A stretch of 64,000 bases of DNA from Bacteroidetes bacterium MedPE-SWsnd-G1 (GCA_001874265.1 MPDD01000007.1:30734-94733); one strand, 5' to 3'; positions 1-8,326 are shown, numbered from the stretch's first letter. The notes: generated from the sequence alone by a model not told the origin. A program made the numbers and translations.

Positions 1-450
1 TACAGCTCTATATCCAGGATCATTTACATCTGGAGACATACTCGCAGTTCTGTTCGTTGGCCCAATAGAACCTGCAACAAACCTTGGTTTATTGGGCTCT
101 TTTGCTGAAAACTCATTTGCAACCTCCTTGGCTATTTTTGCCGATTGAAAATTCAACTCATATACCCATTCCTCCATATCATAATCTGCCATGGCAATTG
201 TAGTCCCGGAAAATGTATTCGTCTCAACAATATCTGCACCTGCCTTGAAATATTTCGCATGAATTTCTTTGATGGCTTTTGGCTGTGTAATAGACAACAT
301 ATCATTGTTTCCTTTTACAGAAGTATGGAAATCTTTAAACTGCTCTCCACGATAATCTTCCTCCGTAAAATTGTATTGTTGAATCATGGTTCCCATGGCT
401 CCGTCCAATACTAGAATGCGTTCTTTTAATATATCTTTAATATTCGGCAT
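1..450 (-). CDS. metH: Methionine synthase, homocysteine-binding N-terminal part (partial, runs off left edge)
   Basis: The 150 visible residues are the N-terminal part of the homocysteine S-methyltransferase barrel of cobalamin-dependent methionine synthase, which moves a methyl group from 5-methyltetrahydrofolate to homocysteine. Visible motifs are [10 protein letters not shown] near residue 15, ADIVETNTF near 75 and GSIGPTNR near 125. The gene starts at the ATG complementary to 448-450 and continues beyond base 1, so the zinc-binding cysteines and all later domains are outside the window. In many Flavobacteriia this enzyme is split into a separate homocysteine-binding protein and a folate/B12 protein; which form is present here cannot be seen. 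It lies downstream of the sulfite-reduction genes, separated by a terminator. Confidence 0.88.
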   Translation of the reverse strand, partial: MPNIKDILKERILVLDGAMGTMIQQYNFTEEDYRGEQFKDFHTSVKGNNDMLSITQPKAIKEIHAKYFKAGADIVETNTFSGTTIAMADYDMEEWVYELNFQSAKIAKEVANEFSAKEPNKPRFVAGSIGPTNRTASMSPDVNDPGYRAV

Positions 451-488
451 AAGTTTCAATTCTTTAAAACGTCTTTTTTACAAGTAAA

Positions 489-537
489 AGATCCTTCACT
501 CCAGTACTCATAAGCACAAACTCGCTCAGGATGACAT
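489..537 (-). repeat. Dispersed intergenic repeat, copy 1
   Basis: Read on the minus strand this contains GTCATCCTGAGCGAG and, after an insertion, GGAGTGAAGGATCTT. It resembles the widespread Bacteroidota intergenic element of the form GTCATTCTGAGCGAAnnCGAAGAAT. Related copies lie at 7255-7279, 44184-44257 and 45700-45724. Confidence 0.5.
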
Positions 538-612
538 TACATAATATCAAAGTTCAATTTTAAGTAGCGGCAAAGATATTTAATATCTCAACCAATTACT
601 ATAATGATTATT

Positions 613-640
613 TAAAAAAACCCTCAATAAATTGAGGGTT
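613..640 (-). terminator. Intrinsic terminator after the ferredoxin gene
   Basis: A perfect 10-bp stem (AACCCTCAAT paired with ATTGAGGGTT, 619-640) is followed on the minus strand by a run of T (614-620). It closes the cysH-to-ferredoxin run before metH. Confidence 0.85.
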
Positions 641-646
641 TGTCTT

Positions 647-982
647 TTATACTTCCGATTCTGGTGCGAGTTCAATTTCGAGTCCCTCTAACTCGGGGGT
701 TATGGCTATTTGACAGCCCAACCTGCTATTGTCCTCTACATAAAATGCCTCTGCTAACATTAAATCTTCATCTACGCTCATTTCTGGCAATTCATGATCT
801 GAATGCACGTAGCACTGGCAAGACGCACACATGGCCATTCCGCCACAAATACCTACTGTACCTTCTGGAGCCAATTCATAAGCTCTAACCACTTCCATAA
901 CATTCATTGCCATATCTGTTGGTGCCTGAATATCATGGGTTACACCATCTCTATCCTTAATTTTTATATTTACGTCTGACAT
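647..982 (-). CDS. [2Fe-2S] ferredoxin, adrenodoxin/plant-like fold
   Basis: This 111-residue protein is an electron carrier with the cysteine pattern C-x5-C-x2-C (CGGMAMCASC) and a fourth cysteine about 37 residues later in RLGCQ, the ligand set of a [2Fe-2S] cluster. The start is set at MSDVNIKIK; a longer frame reaches 1027 but would translate a hairpin and the likely promoter. It directly follows a ferredoxin reductase, precorrin-2 dehydrogenase and sulfite reductase, so its likely job is passing electrons from NADPH to sulfite reductase. A hairpin with a T-run lies between it and the reductase gene and a -7 motif precedes the hairpin, so it may be expressed partly on its own. The partner assignment is inference. 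Confidence 0.88.
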   Translation of the reverse strand: MSDVNIKIKDRDGVTHDIQAPTDMAMNVMEVVRAYELAPEGTVGICGGMAMCASCQCYVHSDHELPEMSVDEDLMLAEAFYVEDNSRLGCQIAITPELEGLEIELAPESEV

Positions 983-995
983 TACTTTTTTATTT

Positions 996-1023
996 AAAAA
1001 AGGTTCCCGAAAATTCGGGAACC
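996..1023 (-). terminator. Hairpin with T-run between the reductase and ferredoxin genes
   Basis: GGTTCCCGAA (1002-1011) and TTCGGGAACC (1014-1023) form a perfect 10-bp stem, followed on the minus strand by six T. It ends only 14 bases before the ferredoxin start, so it can end or attenuate the upstream operon. Confidence 0.75.
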
Positions 1024-1024
1024 A

Positions 1025-1032
1025 CAAAAATA
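1025..1032 (-). promoter_or_regulatory. Possible -7 element for the ferredoxin gene
   Basis: TATTTTTG fits the Bacteroidota -7 consensus TAnnTTTG and lies 43 bases before the ferredoxin start, beside the intergenic hairpin. No good TTG is seen at the right distance upstream, so this is tentative. Confidence 0.4.
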
Positions 1033-1059
1033 CTCATTTAAGAATTTCTTACTAAATGA

Positions 1060-2115
1060 TTATCCAATACTTTTTACAACCGCCGCTTCCGCTTTCTTTG
1101 TTTCTCCATCGAAACCAGTTACTCCGTTTACAGTTGTATATTTCATTACATATCGTTTACCTGGATTGATGATATTGTAGGCATATTGCACTGCAATAGT
1201 TGCTTCATGAAAACCGCATAAAATCAATTTCAATTTACCTGGGTAGGTATTTACATCACCAATAGCGAATACGCCCGGTATGTTGGTTTGATAATCCAAG
1301 GCATTGTTCACTACGATAGCGTTCTTTACAATTTCTAATCCCCAGTTACCTATTGGGCCAAGTTTCGGTGACAATCCAAATAACGGAATAAAGTGATCCG
1401 TTTCTTTTAAAAATTCACCTTTCTCTTTATGCTTTATCTTGACAGAATCTACATGATTTGTTCCGTAAATTTCTTTTACTTCAGCATCAGTAATTAGGTT
1501 TATTTTACCAGCGTTGTATAACTCTTCTACTTTCTCAACAGAATCTAAAGCTCCTCTAAATTCTTTTCGTCTATGTACCAGTGAAACTTCACTAGCAATA
1601 TCGGCCAAATAAATAGACCAATCTAAAGCAGAATCACCTCCACCTGCTATAACCACTCTTTTATCTCTGTAAATTTCTGGATCTCGAATAATATATTCTA
1701 CTCCTTTATCTTCAAAATCAGCAATACTTGGAATCGGTGGTTTACGCGGCTCAAAAGAACCTAATCCTCCTGCTATAAATACCGCTGGAGCATAATGTTC
1801 TGTTCCTTTATTTGTTACAACTTTAAACGTTCCATCCTCTAATTTCTCAATAGTTTCAGCACGTTCACCTAAGGTATATCCAGGTTCAAATGGTTTAATT
1901 TGTTCTGCTAAATTATCTATTAATTCTCCTGCCATTACTTCTGGAAATCCAGGTATATCGTAAATAGGTTTTTTAGGGTAAATCTCTGAACATTGTCCTC
2001 CAGGTTGCGGCAATGCGTCTATTAAATGACATTTTAATTTTAATAATCCTGCTTCAAATACGGCAAACATCCCTACTGGTCCTGCCCCGATTATTAATAT
2101 ATCTGTTTTAATCAT
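1060..2115 (-). CDS. Ferredoxin--NADP+ reductase, thioredoxin-reductase-like type
   Basis: This 351-residue flavoprotein has an N-terminal FAD motif GAGPVG (10-15), an NADPH motif GGGDSA (158-163) and the late FAD-contact motif AIGDVN near residue 286. It lacks the CxxC redox pair of thioredoxin reductases, which fits the YumC-type ferredoxin--NADP+ reductases that move electrons between NADPH and ferredoxin. Its start overlaps the end of the precorrin-2 dehydrogenase gene by 8 bases, indicating one transcript, and a ferredoxin gene follows. Together they make a plausible electron supply for sulfite reductase. Confidence 0.87.
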   Translation of the reverse strand: MIKTDILIIGAGPVGMFAVFEAGLLKLKCHLIDALPQPGGQCSEIYPKKPIYDIPGFPEVMAGELIDNLAEQIKPFEPGYTLGERAETIEKLEDGTFKVVTNKGTEHYAPAVFIAGGLGSFEPRKPPIPSIADFEDKGVEYIIRDPEIYRDKRVVIAGGGDSALDWSIYLADIASEVSLVHRRKEFRGALDSVEKVEELYNAGKINLITDAEVKEIYGTNHVDSVKIKHKEKGEFLKETDHFIPLFGLSPKLGPIGNWGLEIVKNAIVVNNALDYQTNIPGVFAIGDVNTYPGKLKLILCGFHEATIAVQYAYNIINPGKRYVMKYTTVNGVTGFDGETKKAEAAVVKSIG

Positions 2116-2692
2116 TCGTTCTAAGTATAAAACTTTGTGTTAATTTATTTAATCTTGAAACCTTTTCTGAAAAGTTCCCTTTAATTGTTCTTCTATAAAT
2201 ATTCAAATTTTCTACAAGGTCGTCAACATTCTCTGGAATTACTTCCTCAAAAAATTGACGTAACCTCTTCGCCATTGTAGGTGATTTACCATTGGTAGAA
2301 ATTGCAACTTTTACGTTGCCCTTTGTAACAATACCTCCTAAATAAAAATCGCATAAATCCGGAGTATCAGCAACATTAACTAACAGCTGCTTTTGTTTTG
2401 CATCATAATGAATCTCCTTATTCACATCTAAATCATTAGTAGCAGCAATAACCATATGTTGTTTATGTAGCAGATTGCTCGTATATGGCCTCCACATTAA
2501 TGGGATCTTATGCACTTTAGCCAAGGCTATTATATCTTTAGAGAATTCTTTTGCAGCAACTACCACATTGGCATTTGGGCTCGATTTTAATAAAAAAGAT
2601 AATTTCTCAAAACCAACGGTACCCCCACCAATGATCATTACATTGAGCTTAGATACTTTTAAAAATACTGGATATAAATCGTTCTTCATCAT
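2108..2692 (-). CDS. Precorrin-2 dehydrogenase / sirohydrochlorin ferrochelatase (CysG N-terminal or Met8-like)
   Basis: The 194-residue protein corresponds to the NAD-binding dehydrogenase half of CysG. It oxidises precorrin-2 to sirohydrochlorin and may insert iron to give siroheme. It shows the dinucleotide motif GGGTVG (22-27), VNVADTPDLCDF in the active-site region and NGKSPTMAKRLR, typical of the family. The uroporphyrinogen methyltransferase half of CysG is absent. The gene overlaps the sulfite reductase by 4 bases (ATGA), so it makes the cofactor of the enzyme encoded just before it. Either of two adjacent ATG codons could be the start. Confidence 0.87.
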   Translation of the reverse strand: MMKNDLYPVFLKVSKLNVMIIGGGTVGFEKLSFLLKSSPNANVVVAAKEFSKDIIALAKVHKIPLMWRPYTSNLLHKQHMVIAATNDLDVNKEIHYDAKQKQLLVNVADTPDLCDFYLGGIVTKGNVKVAISTNGKSPTMAKRLRQFFEEVIPENVDDLVENLNIYRRTIKGNFSEKVSRLNKLTQSFILRTND

Positions 2693-4788
2693 ACTACGGA
2701 TTTAAGTTCAACTTCTCTAAATTCTTCAATCGACTTTACAAATAATTTAGCATCTTCTAAATATTTCAAAGCGAAGTCTTTTGAAGGTTTGTTTTGGTTA
2801 ATTTGATATACAAATGTACTAAAATTGGTTGGTAAATTAATGATTCCTGTTTCTACAAAATGCGAATCAAAATCTCTTACAATTCCAGCATGTGTATTTG
2901 TCTTTTTACTTTCTGAAAGCAATAAGGCCTTTGCCGCATTCACAATGGCTGCATAGGAATGATAAATGCTATCTGACCATTTCTCAATTACTATTGTTTC
3001 TTCAGCATTGGCAATCTTTTCCTCACTTTCATAAATCAACGTTTGAATAAGATCAATAACAACTCCTGCACACTCTCCTACTCCTATTGCCTTGACATAT
3101 TTTTTATCATTACCCCAATCTATAAAATCGCTTGGAATTAGATTTTCAATATTGGCCAATGGTTTTAATAATTCATAAAAATACTTCTCCCCTTGTCGGT
3201 CGTAGTAATTTAAAAATCTTTCTTCTTTTTCAGCATTTTTCCCATAATCGTTTAGCAAATATCTCAAGGCTTCATCACCTCTTTTACTCGGAATTTTAAT
3301 CACCTTATCAGAAAACCGTCCGTTTCCATTGCCCAAATTTCCTCCACCTAACAGCACCTGCAATGCCGGAGCAACTTGTTTGTCTTTTGTTCTAATTGTC
3401 ATCCCTTGGAACCCAATTTCAGACATATTGTGTTGTCCACAGGCATTCATACATCCACTAATTTTAATGGTAATATCTTTGTTATTCGTATACTGCGGAT
3501 ATTCCGTTTTTAACACCTCCTCTAATCTTTCTGCAATTCCAGTACTACTAGAAATTCCTAGATTACATGTATCAGTTCCAGGGCAAGCGGTAATATCTTG
3601 AGTTGTGTTATAACCTAATTCAGCAAAGCCAAGTTTACCCAATTCCACAAAGAAAAATGGTAATAATTCCTCTTTTACATGCTTTATTAAAATATTCTGA
3701 CGTAATGACAAACGCAATTCATCACCTGCATAATTCTTAATTAAATCGGCAAGTAATCGTGCTTTATCAGTGTAAAAATCACCTAATAACACTTTTATTC
3801 CAATAGCAAATAATCCCTCTTGTTTTTGTTGAATCACATTAGATTCTTTCCATAATTGAAAGGCTTCAACATCGTAGTTTTCAACGACTGGAATTACAAT
3901 ATGTGACAAATCGATAGGTTGTTCAAACCCCTTTGTTTCTATAGCAAGGTTATGATTAGACAAAGCCAATCTTTCTTCATTTACCAATTCAACAAAAGCA
4001 TCAAATCCAATATCTTTTATCAAAAATTTCATTCGCGCTTTAGCTCGTCTAGAACGTTCTCCATAACGATCAAATACACGTAAAACACCTTCCATTAGTG
4101 GAATAATCTTATCCGACTCTATAAATTCATACAGCACATCACCATGTCTAGGCTGCGACCCTAAGCCACCACCTGCAAGTACTTTAAACCCTTTCTTCCC
4201 ATCTTTAATTTTGGCGATAAAACCTAAATCGTGCATATAGCTCAAACCAGTATCTGCCTCCGTCCCAGAAAAAGAAATTTTGAATTTACGTCCCATTTCT
4301 TGACAAATTGGGTTTCTTAAAAAGAAACGAAATAAGGCATCTGCATACGGCGATACATCAAAAGGCTCGTTTCTATCTATCCCAGCCGTTTCAGAGGCTG
4401 TTACATTTCTAACAGTATTACCACAAGCTTCACGAAGTGTGACATCACTCTTTTCAAGTTCTGCCCACAACTCTGGAGTCCTATCTAAACTCACATGGTG
4501 AATTTGAATATCTTGTCTAGTTGTTATATGCAAACGTCCTCGAGAATATTCATCTGACACATCACAAATACGGTGCAATTGATCGCTTGTAACTCTACCA
4601 AAAGGCAATTTAATTCGAATCATTTGAACACCTAATTGACGCTGCCCATAAACTCCTCTAGCCAAACGTAAACTTCGGAACTTCTCTTCGTCTACCTTGC
4701 CCTCTTTAAATTCGCGAATCTTACGTTCCAATTCAATGATATCTCTCTCTACAATTGGATTTTCGAATTCTGTTCTAAAACTTTGCAT
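2689..4788 (-). CDS. Siroheme [4Fe-4S] sulfite reductase with C-terminal HEPN-like domain
   Basis: This 699-residue protein reduces sulfite to sulfide. Two ferredoxin-like/siroheme repeats span about residues 30-540. The cluster and siroheme ligands are visible as CPGTDTC (C402, C408) and GCMNAC (C446, C450), the C-x5-C-n-C-x3-C signature. Related nitrite reductases share this fold; the cysH and siroheme neighbours favour sulfite. Residues about 575-695 are an extra helical domain, not part of the usual enzyme, with SIYHSYAAIVNAAKALLL, a T-H pair and a final YLEDAKLFVKSIEEF, resembling HEPN domains. The role of this extension is unknown. Electrons probably come from the ferredoxin encoded downstream. 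Confidence 0.9.
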   Translation of the reverse strand: MQSFRTEFENPIVERDIIELERKIREFKEGKVDEEKFRSLRLARGVYGQRQLGVQMIRIKLPFGRVTSDQLHRICDVSDEYSRGRLHITTRQDIQIHHVSLDRTPELWAELEKSDVTLREACGNTVRNVTASETAGIDRNEPFDVSPYADALFRFFLRNPICQEMGRKFKISFSGTEADTGLSYMHDLGFIAKIKDGKKGFKVLAGGGLGSQPRHGDVLYEFIESDKIIPLMEGVLRVFDRYGERSRRAKARMKFLIKDIGFDAFVELVNEERLALSNHNLAIETKGFEQPIDLSHIVIPVVENYDVEAFQLWKESNVIQQKQEGLFAIGIKVLLGDFYTDKARLLADLIKNYAGDELRLSLRQNILIKHVKEELLPFFFVELGKLGFAELGYNTTQDITACPGTDTCNLGISSSTGIAERLEEVLKTEYPQYTNNKDITIKISGCMNACGQHNMSEIGFQGMTIRTKDKQVAPALQVLLGGGNLGNGNGRFSDKVIKIPSKRGDEALRYLLNDYGKNAEKEERFLNYYDRQGEKYFYELLKPLANIENLIPSDFIDWGNDKKYVKAIGVGECAGVVIDLIQTLIYESEEKIANAEETIVIEKWSDSIYHSYAAIVNAAKALLLSESKKTNTHAGIVRDFDSHFVETGIINLPTNFSTFVYQINQNKPSKDFALKYLEDAKLFVKSIEEFREVELKSVV

Positions 4789-4822
4789 AATTAGTGTTCT
4801 TTGTTAGTTTATTCTAATTCCT

Positions 4823-5452
4823 TTAAGCGTGCAAACCACACTCTCTATTCTCTAAAACTTTTGTTGGATCAAAGTATTTAAATTCGTTTGGTAATTTTCT
4901 TTCTTCTAAATACAGATCTAATTCTGTGTCTGACCAGTTATAAAACGGGCTTACTTTTAACACACCATCCGCACTTAATGATAAAATATCGATACTATCT
5001 CTAAATGCAGTTTGCCCTTTTCTTAGATTTGTAAACCATACATCCGGTTGATGCTCGGTCATGGCTCGTCTAAATGGCTCTAGTTTAACTTGCTCTGTAA
5101 ATAATTTATGATTTGGATCCTCTATTTGAGGAATTCCAAGTGTTGCATCTCTATGACTTGTCGTTTGTTTGGGAACGTATAAATGTACGTTCAACTCTAA
5201 TTTTTCAATTAACTCGTTAGCGTGGTTATAAGTATTTGGAGTATTATAACCGGTATCGCACCAAATTACTTTTACATCTGAATTCACCGATGTTACAGCA
5301 TTTAAAATTGCCACTTCATAGGGTCTAAAATTTGTCGTTACCACTGGGTTTTGAGCAACCTCCAATGCCCATGAAATAATTTCTTCTGGACTTTTACCTC
5401 TCAACGATTTATTCAATCTCTCAACTTCCGCTCTATTTAATTGTATGCTCAT
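4823..5452 (-). CDS. cysH: Phosphoadenylyl-sulfate reductase (CysH type)
   Basis: The 209-residue protein has the PP-loop fold of PAPS/APS reductases: TTNFRPYEVAIL near 40-50, WCDTGYN (64-70) and the C-terminal catalytic ECGLH (C205). It lacks the CC and CxxC pairs that hold a [4Fe-4S] cluster in APS reductases, so a thioredoxin-dependent PAPS reductase making sulfite is predicted. It is the first gene of the run leading to sulfite reductase, siroheme synthesis and ferredoxin, with 34 bases to the next gene. A promoter overlapping a 17-bp palindrome lies about 80 bases upstream. No sulfate adenylyltransferase or APS kinase gene is in the window. Confidence 0.9.
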   Translation of the reverse strand: MSIQLNRAEVERLNKSLRGKSPEEIISWALEVAQNPVVTTNFRPYEVAILNAVTSVNSDVKVIWCDTGYNTPNTYNHANELIEKLELNVHLYVPKQTTSHRDATLGIPQIEDPNHKLFTEQVKLEPFRRAMTEHQPDVWFTNLRKGQTAFRDSIDILSLSADGVLKVSPFYNWSDTELDLYLEERKLPNEFKYFDPTKVLENRECGLHA

Positions 5453-5532
5453 TAGTACTACATTTAGGTTCTTTTCTTCATCCTTTGTCGTTATAAAAGT
5501 AATTTCCTATCGACTTACTAGACTTAAAGCAG

Positions 5533-5562
5533 CAAATGTACACTATTTCTATTACCCTACAA
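5533..5562 (-). promoter_or_regulatory. Promoter of the cysH operon
   Basis: On the minus strand TTG (complement of 5560-5562), 19 bases, then TACATTTG (complement of 5533-5540) match the Bacteroidota housekeeping pattern TTG-N19-TAnnTTTG. The -33 TTG lies inside the palindrome at 5556-5572. Confidence 0.7.
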
Positions 5563-5572
5563 GTTTGATAGG
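5556..5572. promoter_or_regulatory. Candidate operator CCTA-N9-TAGG at the cysH promoter
   Basis: CCTATCAAACTTGTAGG (minus strand) has symmetrical CCTA/TAGG ends and overlaps the -33 element. Similar sequences lie at 10105-10121 (metY promoter) and 6016-6032 (before the Rrf2 gene). The Rrf2 regulator encoded alongside is the obvious candidate ligand; this is inference. Confidence 0.5.
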
Positions 5573-5598
5573 ATAAAAATAACGTTAAATTTTAAAAA

Positions 5599-6012
5599 TT
5601 ATTCTGAAATTAAATCGGCCAAAGAAGTATGGCGAAAAATTTGAAGTGTACTATCTCTAACCTGAATCATCAACTTGTTAACGCTACATGCATTTTCGTC
5701 TGGGCAATCGTCACATTTTTCATAGAAATTTAAACTAACACAAGGCAACATAGCAATTGGTCCTTCTAACACGCGAATAACATCAGTCATTGGAACATCA
5801 GCCGCATCTCTAATTAAATAGTAGCCTCCACCTTTTCCTTTTTTAGAACCAAGAATTCCGGCTTTACGCAATGTCAATAAAATACTCTCCAAAAACTTTT
5901 GAGATATGTTTTCACTCCTAGAAATTTCAGCAATTTGTACCGGACCTTTTACATCTCGGCGCGCTAAAAATGTAAGTGCCTTTAGTCCGTATTTCGTTTT
6001 CTTTGAAAGCAT
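5599..6012 (-). CDS. Rrf2-family transcriptional regulator with four cysteines
   Basis: This 137-residue protein begins with the Rrf2 winged-helix sequence MLSKKTKYGLKALTFLA, followed by a recognition helix region (SQKFLESILLTLRKAG) and the wing GKGGGYYLIR. C-terminal cysteines C91, C100, C103 and C109 could bind an Fe-S cluster, as in IscR-type members, or act as a thiol sensor; they are also compatible with sulfur-status regulators of the CymR kind. It lies between metZ (60 bases upstream) and cysH, inside the sulfur and methionine block, and palindromes shared by the cysH, metY and its own upstream regions make a sulfur regulon likely. The signal sensed is unknown. Confidence 0.85.
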   Translation of the reverse strand: MLSKKTKYGLKALTFLARRDVKGPVQIAEISRSENISQKFLESILLTLRKAGILGSKKGKGGGYYLIRDAADVPMTDVIRVLEGPIAMLPCVSLNFYEKCDDCPDENACSVNKLMIQVRDSTLQIFRHTSLADLISE

Positions 6013-6015
6013 AAC

Positions 6016-6032
6016 CCTATTAAATTGATAGT
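6016..6032. promoter_or_regulatory. Possible operator upstream of the Rrf2 gene
   Basis: CCTATTAAATTGATAGT resembles the palindromes at the cysH and metY promoters, with one arm less perfect; a further TAGG half-site follows at 6038-6041. It sits a few bases before the regulator start, which would fit autoregulation. Confidence 0.4.
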
Positions 6033-6072
6033 TTGAATAGGAAGTAAAAATGCGAAAAAACTTTTACAAAAC

Positions 6073-7239
6073 CTAACTTAGTGCTTGTTGTAAATCTGCG
6101 ATTACGTCTTCAGTATTTTCTAAACCTACAGAAACACGAACAGAACCGTCCGTAATTCCAACTTCCAATCTATCTTCTACGGCTAATTTACTATGAGTTG
6201 TCGAAGCTGGATGTGTTACAATAGTTCTAGTATCACCTAGATTGGCAGATAGTGAACACATTTTTATTTTATTTAAGAAATTTCTACCCGCTTCTATACC
6301 TCCTTTTACTTCAAAGGCAATGATATTACCTCCTAATTTCATTTGCTTTTTTGCAACTTCGTATTGTGGGTGCGATTTTAAAAATGGGTATTTAACCCAA
6401 TTTACTTTCGGATGTTCTTCCAAAAACTCTGCAACTTTAAATGCATTTTCACAATGTTTTTCAACTCTTATTGCTAGTGTTTCTAAACTTTTAGACAACA
6501 CCCAAGCGTTAAAAGGCGACATTGCTGGCCCTGTATTTCTTGAGAACAAATAAATTTCGCGAATTAAATCCTTTCTTCCAACCGCAACTCCTCCAAGTAC
6601 ACGTCCTTGTCCATCCATTAACTTCGTAGCAGAATGCACTACGATATCGGCTCCAAACTTAATTGGTTGCTGTATGTATGGAGTTGCAAAACAGTTATCA
6701 ATAACCAACAATAAATTGTGTTTTTTGGCTAGAGCTCCTAACAACTCTAAATCAATGATATCAATTCCTGGATTTGTTGGAGATTCGGCATATAATATTT
6801 TGGTATTTGGCTGAATTAAACCTTCAATATCTTCAGGTTTGTTAATATCGAAATACGAAGTTTCTATGTTCCATTTTGGCAAGTACTTTGTAAATAAAGA
6901 ATGTGTTGAACCAAAAACAGATCTCGCAGACACGATATGATCTCCACTTTTTAACAAAGCCGCAAATGTCGAAAAAATGGCAGCCATACCGGTTGCAAAG
7001 GCGTATCCGTCTTCAGCACCTTCCATTTTTACAACTTTTGAAACAAATTCGCTTGTATTTGGATTTGAAAATCTACTATACAGATTTTTCTCTTTCTCTT
7101 CTGCAAAAGAAGCGCGCATATCTTCGGCGTCATCAAATACAAAACTCGATGTAACGTACATCGGAGTAGAATGTTCTGAAAATTGAGAACGCTCATTTTG
7201 CGTTCTTATCGCTTCTGTTTCAAAATTGTAATCACTCAT
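6073..7239 (-). CDS. metZ: O-succinyl/O-acetylhomoserine sulfhydrylase (MetZ-like), PLP enzyme
   Basis: The 388-residue protein belongs to the Cys/Met-metabolism PLP family. Visible landmarks are YSRFSNPN (substrate/PLP region near 54-61), FATGMAAI near 81, the PLP aspartate in VIDNCFATPY near 181 and the PLP lysine K206 in HSATKLMDGQG. The HSATKxxDGQGRxLGG form is typical of MetZ sulfhydrylases, which make homocysteine from an acylated homoserine and sulfide, although cystathionine synthase or lyase activity cannot be excluded by eye. It lies 47 bases downstream of metX, with a dispersed-repeat copy in between, and is probably cotranscribed from the S-box promoter. Confidence 0.82.
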   Translation of the reverse strand: MSDYNFETEAIRTQNERSQFSEHSTPMYVTSSFVFDDAEDMRASFAEEKEKNLYSRFSNPNTSEFVSKVVKMEGAEDGYAFATGMAAIFSTFAALLKSGDHIVSARSVFGSTHSLFTKYLPKWNIETSYFDINKPEDIEGLIQPNTKILYAESPTNPGIDIIDLELLGALAKKHNLLLVIDNCFATPYIQQPIKFGADIVVHSATKLMDGQGRVLGGVAVGRKDLIREIYLFSRNTGPAMSPFNAWVLSKSLETLAIRVEKHCENAFKVAEFLEEHPKVNWVKYPFLKSHPQYEVAKKQMKLGGNIIAFEVKGGIEAGRNFLNKIKMCSLSANLGDTRTIVTHPASTTHSKLAVEDRLEVGITDGSVRVSVGLENTEDVIADLQQALS

Positions 7240-7254
7240 AATTTCTATATTTAT

Positions 7255-7279
7255 ACATCTCGACTCCGCTCGATGTGAC
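7255..7279 (-). repeat. Dispersed intergenic repeat, copy 2
   Basis: On the minus strand it reads GTCACATCGAGCGGAG followed by TCGAGATGT, the short repeat seen throughout Bacteroidota intergenic regions. It lies between metX and metZ and can fold on itself. Confidence 0.5.
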
Positions 7280-7286
7280 TTATTTA

Positions 7287-8258
7287 TTATAAAAAAATAT
7301 CTTTCAAAAGAATATTTAATTGATCAAATTCTATTAAAAATCCATCATGACCATAAATAGATTTTATTTCTTTTAATTCATTTCTAACACCTACCTCATT
7401 AAGTAACGCTTCTGTTTCAATATTTTCTTCTGGAACGAAGAATATATCTGTGTCAATCGTAACCTGTGTAACTTTTGCTTTAATCAATTTCGCCACTTCG
7501 ACGAACTCTCCTCTTCCTCTTGTTATGTCTATATGCGTTAATAAATGATTCATTAATTGATACGATTCTAGATTAAATCGTTCTTCAATTCTTTTTCCAT
7601 GATGCAACAACCAACTTTCCGCGTTAAATATCCCTAACTCTTCATTGGTCGATCTGTTAAATCTATGTTTAAATGAAACGGCTGTTCTATAAAAAAGCAT
7701 CGCCATTAAACGTGCATCGTGCATTGGTCTTTTTGAATTATTCAATATTTGCTCTTGCGTAAGATTGTGTGCAATAATCCAATCTGAAGTTTTCCAATCA
7801 GATCCTAAAGCAACCAAGTGCTCCATTAAGTCTGGAAACAATACTGCCATTTCCCATGCGATTCCTCCTCCTAAAGAAGGTCCAATTACAGCGTGTAATT
7901 TTAAAATATTTAACTGTTCTAAACCTAAACCAAATAATTTAGCAATGTCTCTTGGCTTAAAATCTTTATAGTTTTTGATAAGTTTATCAGAATTCTCGTC
8001 ATATCCATTTCCAGGAATATCAAAAGAAATAATAGTGAATTTATTAGTATCTATTAATTTTCCTTTTCCAATAATTCCACTCCACCAACCATTTTCTCCA
8101 GCAACTTCTGAGTTTCCGGTTAAAGCATGACTTACCTGCACAATTGGAGCTGTATGTAATGGCTTTCCAAAAATTTGATACGTCAAATCAAAATTTGATG
8201 TATAACCTGTTTCAGTTGTAAAATCTGAAATTGTAATATGTTGTAATTGTTGTGTCAA
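7287..8258 (-). CDS. metX: Homoserine O-acetyltransferase (MetX-like alpha/beta hydrolase)
   Basis: This 323-residue alpha/beta-hydrolase activates homoserine by acylation, the first committed step to methionine. The nucleophile is S128 in GPSLGGG, with a candidate acid Asp in TDIFFVPEEN and His in GHDGFLIE near the C-terminus. HALTGNSEVAG near residue 45 and NGYDENS are family features. The usual nucleophile elbow is GGSLGGM, so this is a diverged member and somewhat shorter than typical MetX. An S-box riboswitch directly upstream and metZ downstream support the pathway role. Acetyl versus succinyl specificity cannot be read from the sequence. Confidence 0.83.
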   Translation of the reverse strand: MTQQLQHITISDFTTETGYTSNFDLTYQIFGKPLHTAPIVQVSHALTGNSEVAGENGWWSGIIGKGKLIDTNKFTIISFDIPGNGYDENSDKLIKNYKDFKPRDIAKLFGLGLEQLNILKLHAVIGPSLGGGIAWEMAVLFPDLMEHLVALGSDWKTSDWIIAHNLTQEQILNNSKRPMHDARLMAMLFYRTAVSFKHRFNRSTNEELGIFNAESWLLHHGKRIEERFNLESYQLMNHLLTHIDITRGRGEFVEVAKLIKAKVTQVTIDTDIFFVPEENIETEALLNEVGVRNELKEIKSIYGHDGFLIEFDQLNILLKDIFL

Positions 8259-8326
8259 CGTACTTAACTTTTAATTTAATACGATTGAAAATGAAATAAG
8301 GAAAGTGAATTGTTTTGAAATTCATC

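Noticed and set aside
4823..5452. APS reductase instead of PAPS reductase
   Set aside because: The CC and CxxC cysteine pairs that hold the Fe-S cluster of APS reductases are absent, so the thioredoxin-dependent PAPS type is preferred.
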